64,000 nucleotides of DNA from Brevundimonas guildfordensis (GCF_014836405.1 NZ_JACSQU010000002.1:186001-250000); one strand, 5' to 3'. Positions 31,792 through 41,267 are shown, counted from the first letter of the stretch. Notes: a model not told the origin generated them from the letters alone. Numbers and translations are program-made.

Positions 31792-33081
31792 ATGAACAGA
31801 GCCTCGTCCCCGACCTCCCCGATCGAGGCCCCGCCGGTTCCCGCCGAGGGCCCGCGCCACAAGGGACCGGGCTTCGCCGAGTTCGTCTGCCTGATCGCGG
31901 TGATGATGGCGCTGAACGCCCTGGCGATCGACGCCATGCTGCCGGCCCTGCCGCACATCGGCGAGGATCTGGGCGTCGCCAATGAGAACACCCGGCAGTG
32001 GGTGATCACCGCCTATCTGCTCGGTTTCGGCGTGGCTCAGCTGTTCTATGGCCCGCTATCGGACCGCTTTGGACGCCGCCCGGCCCTGTTCGCGGGCATC
32101 GGCATCTACGTCGTATTCAGCGTCCTGGCGGCCTTCGCCCATACGTTCGACATGCTGATCCTGTCGCGAGTCGGCATGGGGATCGGCGCGGCGGCCACGC
32201 GGGTGCTGGCCGTCTCCATCGTGCGCGACCGCTATGTCGGACGGACGATGGCGCGCGTCATGTCGCTGAGCTTCCTGGTCTTTCTGGGCGTGCCGATCAT
32301 CGCCCCTGCGGTGGGGCAACTGGTCATGCTGGTCGGGCCCTGGCCGTGGATCTTCGGGGTGTTCGCCCTGTCCGGGGGGGCCTTCCTGATCTGGGCGGTC
32401 CTGCGCCTGCCCGAAACCCTGCACCCCGAAGACCGGATGCCCATCGACATGGGGCGGATCGCCGGCGCCTTCCGCGCCGCCCTGACCAGCCGTCAAGGCA
32501 TGGGCTACACCCTGGGCATGACCCTCATCAGCGGGGCGCTGTTCGGCTTCATCAACTCCTCGCAGCAGATCTTCTTCGACGTCTTCAAGGCGCCGAACCT
32601 GTTCCCGATTGTCTTCGCCCTGGTGGCGGCGGGCATCGCCGTGGCCTCCATCATCAACGCGCGCCTGGTCGAGAAGCTGGGATCGCGCCTGATCGCCCAC
32701 GCCGCCCTGTTGGGCTTCATCGGCTTTAGCGTCCTGCACGCCGTGATCGCCTGGCTGGGCTATGAAAGCCTGTGGATGTTCGCCGCCATGCAGGCGTGCA
32801 AGATGTTCTGCTTCGGCTTCATCGCCGGCAACTTCGGCGCCATGGCCATGGAGCCGATGGGCCACATCGCCGGCACGGCGTCCTCGGCCCAGGGCTTTAT
32901 CTCCTCGATCGGCGGGGCCCTGCTGGGCTTCGCCATCGGCCAGCAGTTCGACGGCACCACCGTGCCGATGACCATCGGCTTCGCCCTGCTGGGCGTGGCC
33001 GCGCTAGTTCTGGTTCTGGCGGCCGAGCAGGGGCGGCTGTTCAAGGCCCGCCATCTGCCGCCGGTTGCAGCCGAGACTTGA
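31792..33081 (+). CDS. Bcr/CflA family multidrug efflux MFS transporter
   Basis: This 429-residue proton-antiporter of the major facilitator superfamily has twelve predicted helices. Motifs include MALNALAIDAMLPALPHIGEDLGV near helix 1, QLFYGPLSDRFGRRPAL (the MFS motif A) and the Bcr-like LPETL and QGFISSIGGALLGFAIGQ segments. Such transporters export bicyclomycin, sulfonamides, cysteine or other small molecules. The substrate here is unknown. It has a cytoplasmic N-terminal tail of about 30 residues rich in Pro/Ala. A perfect palindrome sits in the leader. Confidence 0.92.
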   Translation: MNRASSPTSPIEAPPVPAEGPRHKGPGFAEFVCLIAVMMALNALAIDAMLPALPHIGEDLGVANENTRQWVITAYLLGFGVAQLFYGPLSDRFGRRPALFAGIGIYVVFSVLAAFAHTFDMLILSRVGMGIGAAATRVLAVSIVRDRYVGRTMARVMSLSFLVFLGVPIIAPAVGQLVMLVGPWPWIFGVFALSGGAFLIWAVLRLPETLHPEDRMPIDMGRIAGAFRAALTSRQGMGYTLGMTLISGALFGFINSSQQIFFDVFKAPNLFPIVFALVAAGIAVASIINARLVEKLGSRLIAHAALLGFIGFSVLHAVIAWLGYESLWMFAAMQACKMFCFGFIAGNFGAMAMEPMGHIAGTASSAQGFISSIGGALLGFAIGQQFDGTTVPMTIGFALLGVAALVLVLAAEQGRLFKARHLPPVAAET

Positions 33082-33132
33082 TCTTTCGGGCGCAAGGGAG
33101 CCTCTTCGGGCGCATCTGATACGGAGCGTTCG

Positions 33133-35097
33133 ATGACTTTGAAGCTGGCCGGGCGGGTTTCCGCCCTCGCTATCGCCGCCGCCCTCGCCACGTCCCTGGG
33201 CGCCTGCGCCACGACCGGAGAGGCCGTGCCGATGACGCCTCTGGCTCCCGCCGCCTCCGCCCCCGCGAGCGATTACGTCAACGACGCCCACTCCTACGCC
33301 CGGCCGGCCGAGGCGCGGGTGACGCACGTCGATCTGGACCTGACCGCCGACTTCGCAGCCAAGACGTTGGCGGGCAAGGCGACGCTGGACGTCACCGGCC
33401 GTGCCGGCGCGACCGAGGTGGTGCTGGACGCCAAGATGCTGGACATCAAGGGCGTGACTGACGCCGCCGGCCGCCCGCTGGACTGGAGCCTGGGCGCCGA
33501 AGATCCGATCAAGGGCCAGCCGCTCAGCGTGCGCATCCCGGCTTTCCACGGCGACGAGACGCAGAAGATCGTCGTCGCCTATTCCACCCGTCCGGACGCC
33601 TCGGCCCTGCAATGGCTCAGCCCGCAGCAGACGGCGGGCGGCCAGAAGCCCTACCTGTTCAGTCAGGGACAGGCGATCCTCACCCGCACCTGGATCCCGA
33701 CCCAGGACAGTCCGGGGATCCGGCAGTCCTACAGCGCCCGGATCACCGCCCCGGCCGACCTGACCGTGGTCATGTCCGCCGAGCAACTGACGCCGAACGG
33801 CGAGGCGGCCGGCGCCGGGACCAAGGCCTGGCGCTTCAAGCTGGACAACCCCATCCCGCCTTATCTGATCGCCGTCGCGGTCGGCGACCTGGCCTTCGCC
33901 CCGTTCGACGCCCGCACCGGCGTCTGGGCCGAGCCCAGCCAGCTTCAGGCCTCGGCGCACGAGCTTCAGCCGACCGCCCAGATGGTCGACGCGGCCGAGG
34001 CGCTTTACGGCCCCTATCGTTGGGGCCGCTATGACCTGTTGGTCCTGCCGCCCAGCTTCCCCTTCGGCGGGATGGAGAACCCGCGCCTGACCTTCGCCAC
34101 GCCGACCATCATCGCCGGCGACCGCTCGCTGGTGTCGTTGGTGGCGCACGAACTGGCCCACTCCTGGTCGGGCAATCTGGTGACCAACGCCACCTGGGAC
34201 GACTTCTGGCTGAACGAGGGCTTCACCTCCTATTTCGAGAACCGGATCATGGAGGCCGTCTACGGTCGCGACGCCGCCGTGCAGGAACAGGTCCTGGCCT
34301 GGGACGGGCTGCAGGATGAGCTGAAGACGCTGGCCCCCGCCGACACCCGCCTCCATCTCGAACTGGCCGGCCGCGATCCCGACGAGGGCATGAACACCAT
34401 CGCCTATGACAAGGGCGCCGCCTTCCTGCGCACGATCGAGCAGATCGCCGGGCGCGAGCGGTTCGACGCCTGGCTGCGCGGTTATTTCGAGCGCAACGCC
34501 TGGCGGCCGATGACGTCGGAGCGGTTCCTTGAGGACATCCGCACGCATCTGATGAAGGGCGACGCCGGCCTGGAACAAAGGCTGCAGCTGAACGCCTGGG
34601 TCTATGATCCCGGCCTGCCGTCCAACGTCCAGGCGCCGGTGTCGCAGGCCTTCGCGCCGGTCGATGCGGCGGCTGAGGCCTTCTACGTCGCCAAGGGCCC
34701 GGCCTCGGCCGTGCCGTGGAAAGACTGGAACACCCAGCAGCGCCTGCGCTTCCTGTCGTGGCGGCCCGACGGCCTGGCGGCGGGCGCCGACTGGCTGACG
34801 CCAGCGCAGCTGGCCGATCTGGAACGCACGCTGAAGCTGGACAGCGAAGGCAACGCCGAGCTGACCTTCGCCTGGCTGCAGGCGGCCTTGGCCAACCGTT
34901 ACGAGCCGGCGGTAGCTGTGGCCGACCGCTTCCTGACCAGCCAGGGGCGGCGCAAATTCGTCCTGCCGCTGTTCCAGACCCTGTGGGCCGAAGGCGACTG
35001 GGGCCGCCCCATCGCCACCCGCATCTACGCCAAGGCCCGCCCGCTGTATCACCCCGTGACCAGCAACTCGGTCGATCAGGTGGTGGGCCGCCCGTAA
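33133..35097 (+). CDS. M1 family metallopeptidase lipoprotein (leukotriene A4 hydrolase-like)
   Basis: This 654-residue aminopeptidase has a lipoprotein leader with LGAC (Cys near residue 25). The M1 fold shows the exopeptidase motif GGMENPRL (near 311) and the zinc motif HELAHSW (near 339) with the third ligand Glu in NEGFTSYFE. The C-terminal half includes an ARM/helical domain as in leukotriene A4 hydrolase-type aminopeptidases. It removes N-terminal residues from peptides, likely in the periplasm. It is a single-gene unit downstream of the MFS gene with a gap of 51 bases. Confidence 0.93.
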   Translation: MTLKLAGRVSALAIAAALATSLGACATTGEAVPMTPLAPAASAPASDYVNDAHSYARPAEARVTHVDLDLTADFAAKTLAGKATLDVTGRAGATEVVLDAKMLDIKGVTDAAGRPLDWSLGAEDPIKGQPLSVRIPAFHGDETQKIVVAYSTRPDASALQWLSPQQTAGGQKPYLFSQGQAILTRTWIPTQDSPGIRQSYSARITAPADLTVVMSAEQLTPNGEAAGAGTKAWRFKLDNPIPPYLIAVAVGDLAFAPFDARTGVWAEPSQLQASAHELQPTAQMVDAAEALYGPYRWGRYDLLVLPPSFPFGGMENPRLTFATPTIIAGDRSLVSLVAHELAHSWSGNLVTNATWDDFWLNEGFTSYFENRIMEAVYGRDAAVQEQVLAWDGLQDELKTLAPADTRLHLELAGRDPDEGMNTIAYDKGAAFLRTIEQIAGRERFDAWLRGYFERNAWRPMTSERFLEDIRTHLMKGDAGLEQRLQLNAWVYDPGLPSNVQAPVSQAFAPVDAAAEAFYVAKGPASAVPWKDWNTQQRLRFLSWRPDGLAAGADWLTPAQLADLERTLKLDSEGNAELTFAWLQAALANRYEPAVAVADRFLTSQGRRKFVLPLFQTLWAEGDWGRPIATRIYAKARPLYHPVTSNSVDQVVGRP

Positions 35098-35098
35098 G

Positions 35099-35530
35099 CT
35101 AAAGGTTCACCACCTCGACGCCGTCTTCGCGGGCCAGCCGGTCGGCGAGGACGGCGCGGTGGCAGCCGCAGGCGTCGGCCTCGAAGCACAGCAGGGCGAC
35201 GCGCTTTTCGCCCGCCGCATGCCGCAGTTGCTGGAAGGCCGCCTCGGCCGCTGGCTCCTGCATATGGGCGTTGAAGACGGCGTGCATGGTCGCGACGTCG
35301 CCTTTGCGCGCCGCGTCGCGCCCGGCCTTGGGCGTGCCCAGCGCCCGCAGCTGAAGATAGTCGACGCCTTCCGCCTTCAGGCTCTCGCCCAGCACCGTCT
35401 TGGAGAAGCCGGCGATGCGGGACGAGGCGACGGCGCGCACGTCGGCGACCAGTTCGACGCCCGCCGCCTTCAGCCGGCCGATGACGTCGGCCTGCGTGGC
35501 GCCTTCATAGCCGATGGTGAACAGCTTCAT
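35099..35530 (-). CDS. DUF488 family protein
   Basis: This 143-residue cytoplasmic protein begins MKLFTIGYEGATQADVIGRLKAAGVELVADVRAVASSR and has the DUF488 signature with a C-terminal LLCFEADACGCHRAVLADRLA motif containing conserved Cys and His. The fold is a small alpha/beta protein. The function is unknown. The gene converges on the M1 peptidase gene, with its stop one base from that gene's end. Confidence 0.85.
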   Translation of the reverse strand: MKLFTIGYEGATQADVIGRLKAAGVELVADVRAVASSRIAGFSKTVLGESLKAEGVDYLQLRALGTPKAGRDAARKGDVATMHAVFNAHMQEPAAEAAFQQLRHAAGEKRVALLCFEADACGCHRAVLADRLAREDGVEVVNL

Positions 35531-35604
35531 GCGCCGATCATGCGCCGGCGGCGGCTTGACGCCAAGCGCGGCTGCGGCTCCCTTGGCCGCGACTGGAGGC
35601 GCTG

Positions 35605-37272
35605 ATGACCCGAACCCTGAAGACGACCCTGCCGCTGGCGGCGGCGCTGTTGCTGGCGGCCGCGCCGGCGGCCTTCGCCCAGAACCTGTTGATCCGGGGC
35701 GGGACTATCCATACCGGCGTCGAGGCCCAGCCGGCGGCTGAGGTCGTGGTCGTGCGCGACGGGCGCATCGCCTATGTCGGCGCGGCGGCGGGCGCCCCCT
35801 CGGCGGACGGGCTGGAACTGGTGGACCTGAAGGGGGCGACGCTGTTCCCCGGCTTCACCGACGGCCACGCCCACCTGGACGGAATCGGCTGGCGCGAGAT
35901 GACGCTGAACCTGGAAGGCGCGGCCTCGGTCGCCGAGGCCATGTCGCGCCTGACGGCCTGGGCCGAGGCGCACCCCGAAGGCCTCATCGTCGGACGCGGC
36001 TGGATCGAGACTCATTGGCCCGAGAAGCGCTTCCTGACCGCCGCCGACCTCGACGCCGCCGCGCCGGGGCGGGTGGTGGTGCTGAGCCGGGCCGACGGCC
36101 ATGCGCGGGCGGTCTCCAGCGCGGCCCTGGCGGCGGCGGGGATCGATGCGACGACGCCGACGCCCTCCGGCGGCGAGATCCTCAAGGATGCGAACGGACA
36201 GCCGACCGGCTTGCTGGTCGACGGCGCCATGGCTCTGCTCGAAGGCCTGGCCCCCGAGGCGGACCCGGCGGCGACGCGCGAGGCCTATCGCGCCGGGTTC
36301 GGCGTCTACGCCCGCTACGGCTGGACGGGCCTTCACTTCATGAGCGCGCCGTGGAAGGACGTGCCTCTGATGGAGCAGATGGCGCGCGAGGGCGAAGCGC
36401 CCTTGCGGGTCTACAACGCCATCGACATGGGCGACGCCCGCGCCCTGATGGCGGGCGGGCCGCGCGACGCGGGCGACGGGCGCGTCATCACCCGCGCGAT
36501 CAAATTCTACGCCGACGGCGCCCTGGGCTCGCGCGGGGCCAAGCTGTTCGAGCCCTATGCCGACCGCCCGGAGACGTCCGGCCTGATGCTGGCTTCGCGC
36601 GAAGAGGTCATGCCGCTGTATCAGGAGGCGCTGCGGACCGGCATCCAGATCGCCACCCACGCCATCGGCGATCAGGGCAATCACGACGTCGCCGCCTGGT
36701 ATGAGGAAGCCCTGCGCTCCACGCCAAAGTCCGAGTGGAAGCTGGCCGATCCGCGCTGGCGCATCGAGCACGCCCAGATCATCCGGCCGCGCGACTATCA
36801 CTATTTCAACGACCTGCCGATCATCGCCTCCATGCAGCCCAGCCACGCGATCGGCGACCTGCATTTCGCCGCTGACCGTCTGGGCGACGCGCGGCTGGAC
36901 GGGGCCTACGCCTGGCATACGCTGGTGGAACGCGGGGTGATCGTGGTCGGCGGCTCGGACGCCCCGGTCGAGCGCGGCGACCCGCTGATCGAGTTCTACG
37001 CCGCCGTGGCGCGCCGCGACCTGAACGGCTTCCAGGGACCGGACTGGCGCCCGGACGAGGCGGTGGACCGGGCGACGGCGCTGAAGATGTTCACCTTGTG
37101 GCCCGCCTACGCCAGCTTCCGCGAGAATGAGCTGGGCACGATCGAGGTCGGCAAGCGCGGCGACTTCACCGCCTTCGATATCGACCTGATGACCGTCCCC
37201 GCCGCCGACATTCCCAAGGGCCGGGCGGTGCTGACGGTCGTGGACGGGCGCATCGTCCACCGCGCGGACTGA
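35605..37272 (+). CDS. Amidohydrolase 3 (YtcJ-like) family secreted metal-dependent hydrolase
   Basis: This 555-residue protein has a signal peptide (cleavage after AFAQ, about residue 24). Metal-binding motifs are FTDGHAHLDG (HxH near residue 92), TRAIKFYADGALGSRGAKL (carboxylated-Lys area), IATHAIGDQGNHDV, HAQIIRPRDYHYFNDLPIIASMQPSHA and the Asp of VGGSDAPVERGDP. These enzymes cleave amide or ester bonds in small metabolites. Substrates vary and are often unknown. The signal peptide implies a periplasmic role such as scavenging peptides or cyclic amides. Confidence 0.9.
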   Translation: MTRTLKTTLPLAAALLLAAAPAAFAQNLLIRGGTIHTGVEAQPAAEVVVVRDGRIAYVGAAAGAPSADGLELVDLKGATLFPGFTDGHAHLDGIGWREMTLNLEGAASVAEAMSRLTAWAEAHPEGLIVGRGWIETHWPEKRFLTAADLDAAAPGRVVVLSRADGHARAVSSAALAAAGIDATTPTPSGGEILKDANGQPTGLLVDGAMALLEGLAPEADPAATREAYRAGFGVYARYGWTGLHFMSAPWKDVPLMEQMAREGEAPLRVYNAIDMGDARALMAGGPRDAGDGRVITRAIKFYADGALGSRGAKLFEPYADRPETSGLMLASREEVMPLYQEALRTGIQIATHAIGDQGNHDVAAWYEEALRSTPKSEWKLADPRWRIEHAQIIRPRDYHYFNDLPIIASMQPSHAIGDLHFAADRLGDARLDGAYAWHTLVERGVIVVGGSDAPVERGDPLIEFYAAVARRDLNGFQGPDWRPDEAVDRATALKMFTLWPAYASFRENELGTIEVGKRGDFTAFDIDLMTVPAADIPKGRAVLTVVDGRIVHRAD

Positions 37273-37321
37273 AGGCTCCCCAAGAGGGGGAATGATCGCT
37301 GGGAATCCCGCCCTTCTCGTT

Positions 37322-37352
37322 GCGGGGCGGGGCCGCTTCGGTTAAGCCCCGC
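37322..37352 (+). terminator. Weak candidate terminator after the amidohydrolase gene
   Basis: GCGGGGC and GCCCCGC arms flank a 17-base loop, followed about ten bases on by ATTTTAT. It is the only stem-like structure in the 140-base gap up to the next gene. The long loop and displaced T-run make the call weak. A shorter palindrome, CCGGCC-GGGTATGC-GGCCGG, lies at 37370-37389. Confidence 0.3.
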
Positions 37353-37412
37353 GCATAGGATTTTATCTCCGGCCGGGTATGCGGCCGGGGCTTGGCGTTT
37401 GGAGCGTCTGAG

Positions 37413-38384
37413 ATGGCTGATTTCGCCCCCGGTCTGGTCACTGTATTCGGAGGCTCGGGCTTCATCGGAACCCAGGTCGTGCGCGCCCTGGCCCGTCGCG
37501 GCTGGCGCGTGCGCGTCGTGGCGCGCAACGCCAAGAGCGCGCCCGTGCTGCACATGGCCGGCGACGTCGGCCAGGTTCAGGTCGTGCGCTGCAACATCAC
37601 CGACAAGGCCGCAGTAGCCGAGGCCGTGCGCGGCGCCGACGCTGTGATCAACCTGGTCGGCATCCTGTTCGAGACTGGCGGCCGCAAGTTCCAGACCCTG
37701 CACGTAGACGGCGCGACCAACGTCGCCGAGGCCGCCAGGGCCGCGGGCGTGAAGCGCCTGACCCACATCTCGGCCCTGGGCGCCGATGCGAACGGCAAGG
37801 CCGACTACGCCCGCACCAAGGGCGAGGCCGAGGCCGCCGTGCGCGCCGCCTTCCCCGGCGCGGTGATCGTGCGCCCGTCGATCGTGTTCGGCTCGGGCGA
37901 CCAGTTCCTGAACCGCTTCGCCGCCATGGCGACGTGGTCGCCGGTCCTGCCGCTGATCGGCGGCGGCCAGACGAAGTTCCAGCCGGTCTATGTCGCCGAC
38001 GCCGCCGAGGCGATCGCCCGCGCCACCGTCGTCTCTGACGCTGAGGGCGAGACCTATGAGCTGGGCGGTCCATCGGTCTGGACCTTCGAGGACATCCTGA
38101 AGTTCATCCTGCGCGAGACCAACCGCAAGAACCTCCTGCTGCCGTTGCCCTTCCCGGTGGCGCGCATGATCGGCTCGCTGGCCCAGATCCCGGCCATGAT
38201 CGGCCTGGCCCCGGCGCTGACCAAGGATCAGATCGTGCTGCTTGAGAGCGACAACGTCGTGGCGCCGGGCGCCAAGGGCCTGGCCGATCTGGGCGTCGAG
38301 GCCTCGGGTCTGGAGGCCATCGCTCCGGCCTATCTGTGGCGCTATCGCGCCGGCGGCCAATACGCTGAAAGCCCGGCCGCCTGA
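37413..38384 (+). CDS. Complex I NDUFA9-subunit-like atypical SDR NAD(P)-binding protein
   Basis: This 323-residue protein has an N-terminal Rossmann motif LVTVFGGSGFIGTQVVRALARRG (GxxGxxG), then VVRCNITDKAAVAEAVRGADAVINLVGIL and VKRLTHISALGAD, which match the NAD(P)H-binding extended SDR group that includes NDUFA9-like proteins. In alphaproteobacteria such proteins often accompany membrane redox functions, but no Nuo gene adjoins here. The ATG at 37413 gives a start directly before the Rossmann segment. A family B repeat begins at its stop. Confidence 0.88.
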   Translation: MADFAPGLVTVFGGSGFIGTQVVRALARRGWRVRVVARNAKSAPVLHMAGDVGQVQVVRCNITDKAAVAEAVRGADAVINLVGILFETGGRKFQTLHVDGATNVAEAARAAGVKRLTHISALGADANGKADYARTKGEAEAAVRAAFPGAVIVRPSIVFGSGDQFLNRFAAMATWSPVLPLIGGGQTKFQPVYVADAAEAIARATVVSDAEGETYELGGPSVWTFEDILKFILRETNRKNLLLPLPFPVARMIGSLAQIPAMIGLAPALTKDQIVLLESDNVVAPGAKGLADLGVEASGLEAIAPAYLWRYRAGGQYAESPAA

Positions 38385-38512
38385 TTTTCCTCCCCATGCA
38401 ATGGGGAGGTGGATCGGCGCTGCAAGCGACGAGACGGAGGGCGGCTTGGTTCCGCCGCCTCTTAGCCCCTCCACCACTTCGTGGTCCCCCTTCCCACTGC
38501 GTGGGGAGGAAA
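38385..38512. repeat. Dispersed inverted-repeat element, family B, copy 2 (inverted)
   Basis: The sequence runs TTTTCCTCCCCATGCAATGG...GAGACGGAGG...AGCCCCTCCACCAC...CTGCGTGGGGAGGAAA. Its orientation is opposite to copies 1 and 3, which is clear from the position of the GTGGATCGG and GACGGAGG blocks. It fills the gap between two convergent genes, NDUFA9-like and uppP, and could terminate both. Confidence 0.85.
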
Positions 38513-38515
38513 TGC

Positions 38516-39322
38516 CTACAGCGCCCCCGTCGCCGCCAGGCCGATGATGCCGAGGACGCCGACCGCGATCCGCCACCAGGCGAACGGGCCGAAGCCGCGC
38601 TTGGACACGAAGTCGAGCAGGAAGCGCACGACGGCCAGGGCCGAGACGAAGGCGGCGATGAAGCCGATGGCGATCAGGCCGAAATCGCTGAAGTCCAGCA
38701 CGTCGCGGTTCTTGAACAGATCGTAGAAGACCGCCGCCCCCATCGTTGGCAGGGCCAGGAAGAAGCTGAACTCGGCCGCCGACCGCTTGTCCGTCCCCAG
38801 CAGCAGCCCCCCCGCGATGGTGGCGCCCGAGCGCGACACGCCGGGGATCATGGCCAGACACTGGAACAGGCCGATCAGGAAATAGACCCGAAATGGATAG
38901 CGGTCCGCGTCCAGATAGGCCGGGATCTTGTTCAACCGGTCCAGCCACAGCAACAGCACCCCGCCGATGATCAGGGCCACGCAGATCACCAGCGGCGTCT
39001 CGAACAGCACGGTCTTGATGAAGCCATAGGCCAGAAAGCCGATCACCACGGCGGGGGCGAAGGCGACCAACAGGCCGATCAGGAAGCGTCGCGCTTCGGG
39101 GTCGAAAGGCCAGCGCGTCGCCAACGCCCACAGCCGCTTGAAATAGACGCTGATGATGGCCAGCAGGGCGCCCAGCTGGATGACGATCTCGAACGTCTTG
39201 CCGGTGCTCTCGAAGCCGAGGAAATGCCCCAGCAACAGCAGGTGGCCGGTGGACGACACCGGAATGAATTCGGTCAATCCCTCGACCAGACCCAGAAGGA
39301 TCGCCATCAGCCAGTCCGCCAT
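38516..39322 (-). CDS. uppP: Undecaprenyl-diphosphate phosphatase
   Basis: This 268-residue BacA-type membrane phosphatase dephosphorylates undecaprenyl diphosphate to recycle the lipid carrier of peptidoglycan and other polysaccharides. The catalytic motifs [15 protein letters not shown] (near residue 17) and [14 protein letters not shown] (near residue 160) with Glu, Arg and Ser are present. Seven or eight helices are predicted. The start is close to the divergent cation diffusion facilitator gene (130 bases), which may share a regulatory region. Confidence 0.96.
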   Translation of the reverse strand: MADWLMAILLGLVEGLTEFIPVSSTGHLLLLGHFLGFESTGKTFEIVIQLGALLAIISVYFKRLWALATRWPFDPEARRFLIGLLVAFAPAVVIGFLAYGFIKTVLFETPLVICVALIIGGVLLLWLDRLNKIPAYLDADRYPFRVYFLIGLFQCLAMIPGVSRSGATIAGGLLLGTDKRSAAEFSFFLALPTMGAAVFYDLFKNRDVLDFSDFGLIAIGFIAAFVSALAVVRFLLDFVSKRGFGPFAWWRIAVGVLGIIGLAATGAL

Positions 39323-39451
39323 GAATTCTCCGTCTTTTCGCCAGGTCCGGGGGTCGGGTCGCGCCGCGCGGCGTCGCGTCCGCCTTCCTTAGCGTCCCGG
39401 ACATCGCGCCGCCATTGGCGCGGGCGCGGTTTTAGGCGACAAGGGCGGGAA

Positions 39452-40492
39452 ATGACCGTCTCTCCCCTCGACGCCGCCCACGAGACCACACGCCGGATCA
39501 CCACCCTGTCGGTGGCGACGGCGGTCCTGCTGATCGTCATGAAGGCCTTCGCCCTGGGGGCGTCCGGCTCGGTCTCCATCCTGGCCAGCCTGGCGGATTC
39601 GACGCTGGATCTGATCGCGTCCCTGGCGACCTTCGTCGCCGTGCGCTGGGCAGCCCAGCCGCCGGACGATTCGCATCGCTACGGCCACGGCAAGGCCGAG
39701 GGTCTGGCCTCGCTGGTGCAGGCGGGGATGGTGCTGGCCTCCAGCGTCTTCATCGGCTGGGAGGCGGTGCAGCGCATCTTTGATCCGCGCCCGGTGACCT
39801 CGGGCGGATGGGCGATCGGCGTGGTCGTCCTGTCCATCGCCATCACCGCGGGCCTGGTGTGGATGCAGACGCAGGCGGTGAAGAAGACCGGCTCCCTGGC
39901 GGTGGCGGGCGACCGCGCCCACTACGCCGCCGACCTGGCCGCCAACGTCGTGGTGCTGATCGGCGTCGTCTCCGGCGCCCTGCTGCAGGCGCCCGGGTTG
40001 GACGCGGCGGCGGGCCTGGTGGTCGCAGTCTGGCTGGCCTGGGGGGCGGTGAACCTCTTGAAGGGCGCGGCCGATCACCTGCTGGACCGAGCCGCTTCGG
40101 ACGAGGAGCGCGCCGCCATCGTCGCTGCGGTGACTAAGGACGCCCGTATCGCCAACGTCCACCAGCTGCGCACCCGCATGGCCGGACATGCGCTGATGGT
40201 GCAGATGCACGTCGACCTGGAACCCGATCTCAGCCTGAAGGCCGCGCACGACATCACCCTGGACGCCGAAAAGCGGGTGCTCGAGGCCTTTCCCCACGCC
40301 GACATTCTGATCCACGCCGACCCGCGAGGGGCCGCCGAGCCGCACGGCGGCGCCTTCGCCTCGCCGCGGCCTTCGGCACCGGACCAGCAAACGCCGCCAT
40401 CGCCCTCGTCCGAAGCGCCCCCGTCTGAAGCGCGCCCATCCGAAGCGCCGTCGTCTGGCGCCCCCTCGGCCCGGGTCGGTCCCTGGTCCTGA
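39452..40492 (+). CDS. Cation diffusion facilitator (FieF-like) transporter with a Pro/Ser/Glu repeat tail
   Basis: This 346-residue CDF has six helices, with metal-site motifs ASLADSTLDLIASL (Asp pair, helix 2) and AADLAANVVVLIG (helix 5), the HRYGHGKAEGLASL loop and a C-terminal cytoplasmic beta-alpha domain (ANVHQLRTRMAGHALMVQMHVDLEP). Metal is likely Zn2+, Fe2+ or Mn2+. Beyond the normal end is an extra tail of about 55 residues with four 5-residue SEAP-type repeats. An upstream extension of the frame (from 38396) runs antisense to uppP and is rejected. The ATG at 39452 follows GGCGGGAA. Confidence 0.9.
   Translation: MTVSPLDAAHETTRRITTLSVATAVLLIVMKAFALGASGSVSILASLADSTLDLIASLATFVAVRWAAQPPDDSHRYGHGKAEGLASLVQAGMVLASSVFIGWEAVQRIFDPRPVTSGGWAIGVVVLSIAITAGLVWMQTQAVKKTGSLAVAGDRAHYAADLAANVVVLIGVVSGALLQAPGLDAAAGLVVAVWLAWGAVNLLKGAADHLLDRAASDEERAAIVAAVTKDARIANVHQLRTRMAGHALMVQMHVDLEPDLSLKAAHDITLDAEKRVLEAFPHADILIHADPRGAAEPHGGAFASPRPSAPDQQTPPSPSSEAPPSEARPSEAPSSGAPSARVGPWS
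40409..40468 (+). repeat. Four-copy 15-bp minisatellite in the CDF gene
   Basis: The 15-base unit (TCCGAAGCGCCCCCG and variants) occurs four times, encoding SEAPP, SEARP, SEAPS and SGAPS. The in-frame period of 15 means copy-number changes keep the reading frame and only vary tail length. Confidence 0.8.
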
Positions 40493-40555
40493 GGCCTGCG
40501 ACAAACGCGCGCGGTAAACGAAGGCTTAACGGGCGAGGGCGCATGAATGCGGACG

Positions 40556-41242
40556 ATGTCCACGCCCGCCGTCCTGTATCATTTCGCCTTTCACCCGGCT
40601 TCGCGCACGGCGCGGCTGGCGCTGGGCGAGGCCAAGGTCGATTACGGCGAGGAGTTGGTCCGGCCGTGGGAGGACGACTGCCCCCTGTTCGAGCTGAACC
40701 CCTCGGGGATGCCGCCGGTGCTGAGCGTGACCGAGAAGGGCAAGGGCCTGACCCTGTGCGAGCAGGACGCCATCCTGGGCTGGCTGGAAGACCGCTCGAA
40801 GGGGGATTTCCTGCTGCCGTCCGACCCGGCCGAGCGCGCCGAGGCGCGCCGTCTCGCGACCTGGTTCAGCCGCCGTTTCACCGATGAGGTCGACGCCGTC
40901 CTGCTGCACGAGCGGATGGAGAAGCCGTTGCTGCGCATGGGGCCCCCCGACGCCCGGATGCTGCGCGAGGGGCGCGAATTTCTGAAGGGCCACCTGACGG
41001 TTCTGGAGCCGCTGGCGGCCAGCCGCGAATGGCTGGCGGGACGCCGGCTCAGCCAGGCCGACCTGATCGCGGCGGGCCATCTTTCGGTGCTCGACTATTT
41101 CGGCGAGATCGCGTGGGCGTCCTGGCCCTCGCTGAAGCTGTGGTATTCCAAGCTGAAGTCGCGCCCCTGTTTCCGCCCGCTGCTGGGCGACCGCTTCCCC
41201 GGCGTCCACCCCGCGCCCTGGTACGCCGACCTCGACTTCTGA
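40556..41242 (+). CDS. Glutathione S-transferase family protein
   Basis: This protein of about 228 residues has an N-terminal thioredoxin-like domain (LYHFAFHPASRTARLALGEAKVDYGEEL, then NPSGMPPVL and the glutathione-binding CEQDAILGWLED) and a helical C-terminal domain with WLAGRRLSQADLIAAGHLSVLDYFG. It lacks the zeta-class SSC motif of maleylacetoacetate isomerase, so it is not an obvious MaiA for the tyrosine pathway. The role is probably conjugation or peroxidase detoxification. The ATG at 40556 is preferred to the one at 40547 by analogy to family N-termini. Confidence 0.88.
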   Translation: MSTPAVLYHFAFHPASRTARLALGEAKVDYGEELVRPWEDDCPLFELNPSGMPPVLSVTEKGKGLTLCEQDAILGWLEDRSKGDFLLPSDPAERAEARRLATWFSRRFTDEVDAVLLHERMEKPLLRMGPPDARMLREGREFLKGHLTVLEPLAASREWLAGRRLSQADLIAAGHLSVLDYFGEIAWASWPSLKLWYSKLKSRPCFRPLLGDRFPGVHPAPWYADLDF

Positions 41243-41267
41243 GGGCCGGGAGGGCTAAAGCGCCCTC

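Noticed and set aside
35527..37260. A 577-residue minus-strand open frame
   Set aside because: It is antisense to the amidohydrolase, which has a signal peptide and all metal motifs.
37107..39404. A 765-residue minus-strand open frame across uppP and the NDUFA9-like gene
   Set aside because: It is a shifted shadow of uppP joined to antisense of NDUFA9. The real uppP frame is 38516-39322.
38396..39451. N-terminal extension of the CDF frame to 38396
   Set aside because: This region is antisense to uppP and a family B repeat. The CDF fold begins after the ATG at 39452.
40556..41242. Maleylacetoacetate isomerase (zeta GST) for the tyrosine pathway
   Set aside because: The N-terminus lacks the SSC active-site motif and the gene is not near hppD or hmgA.
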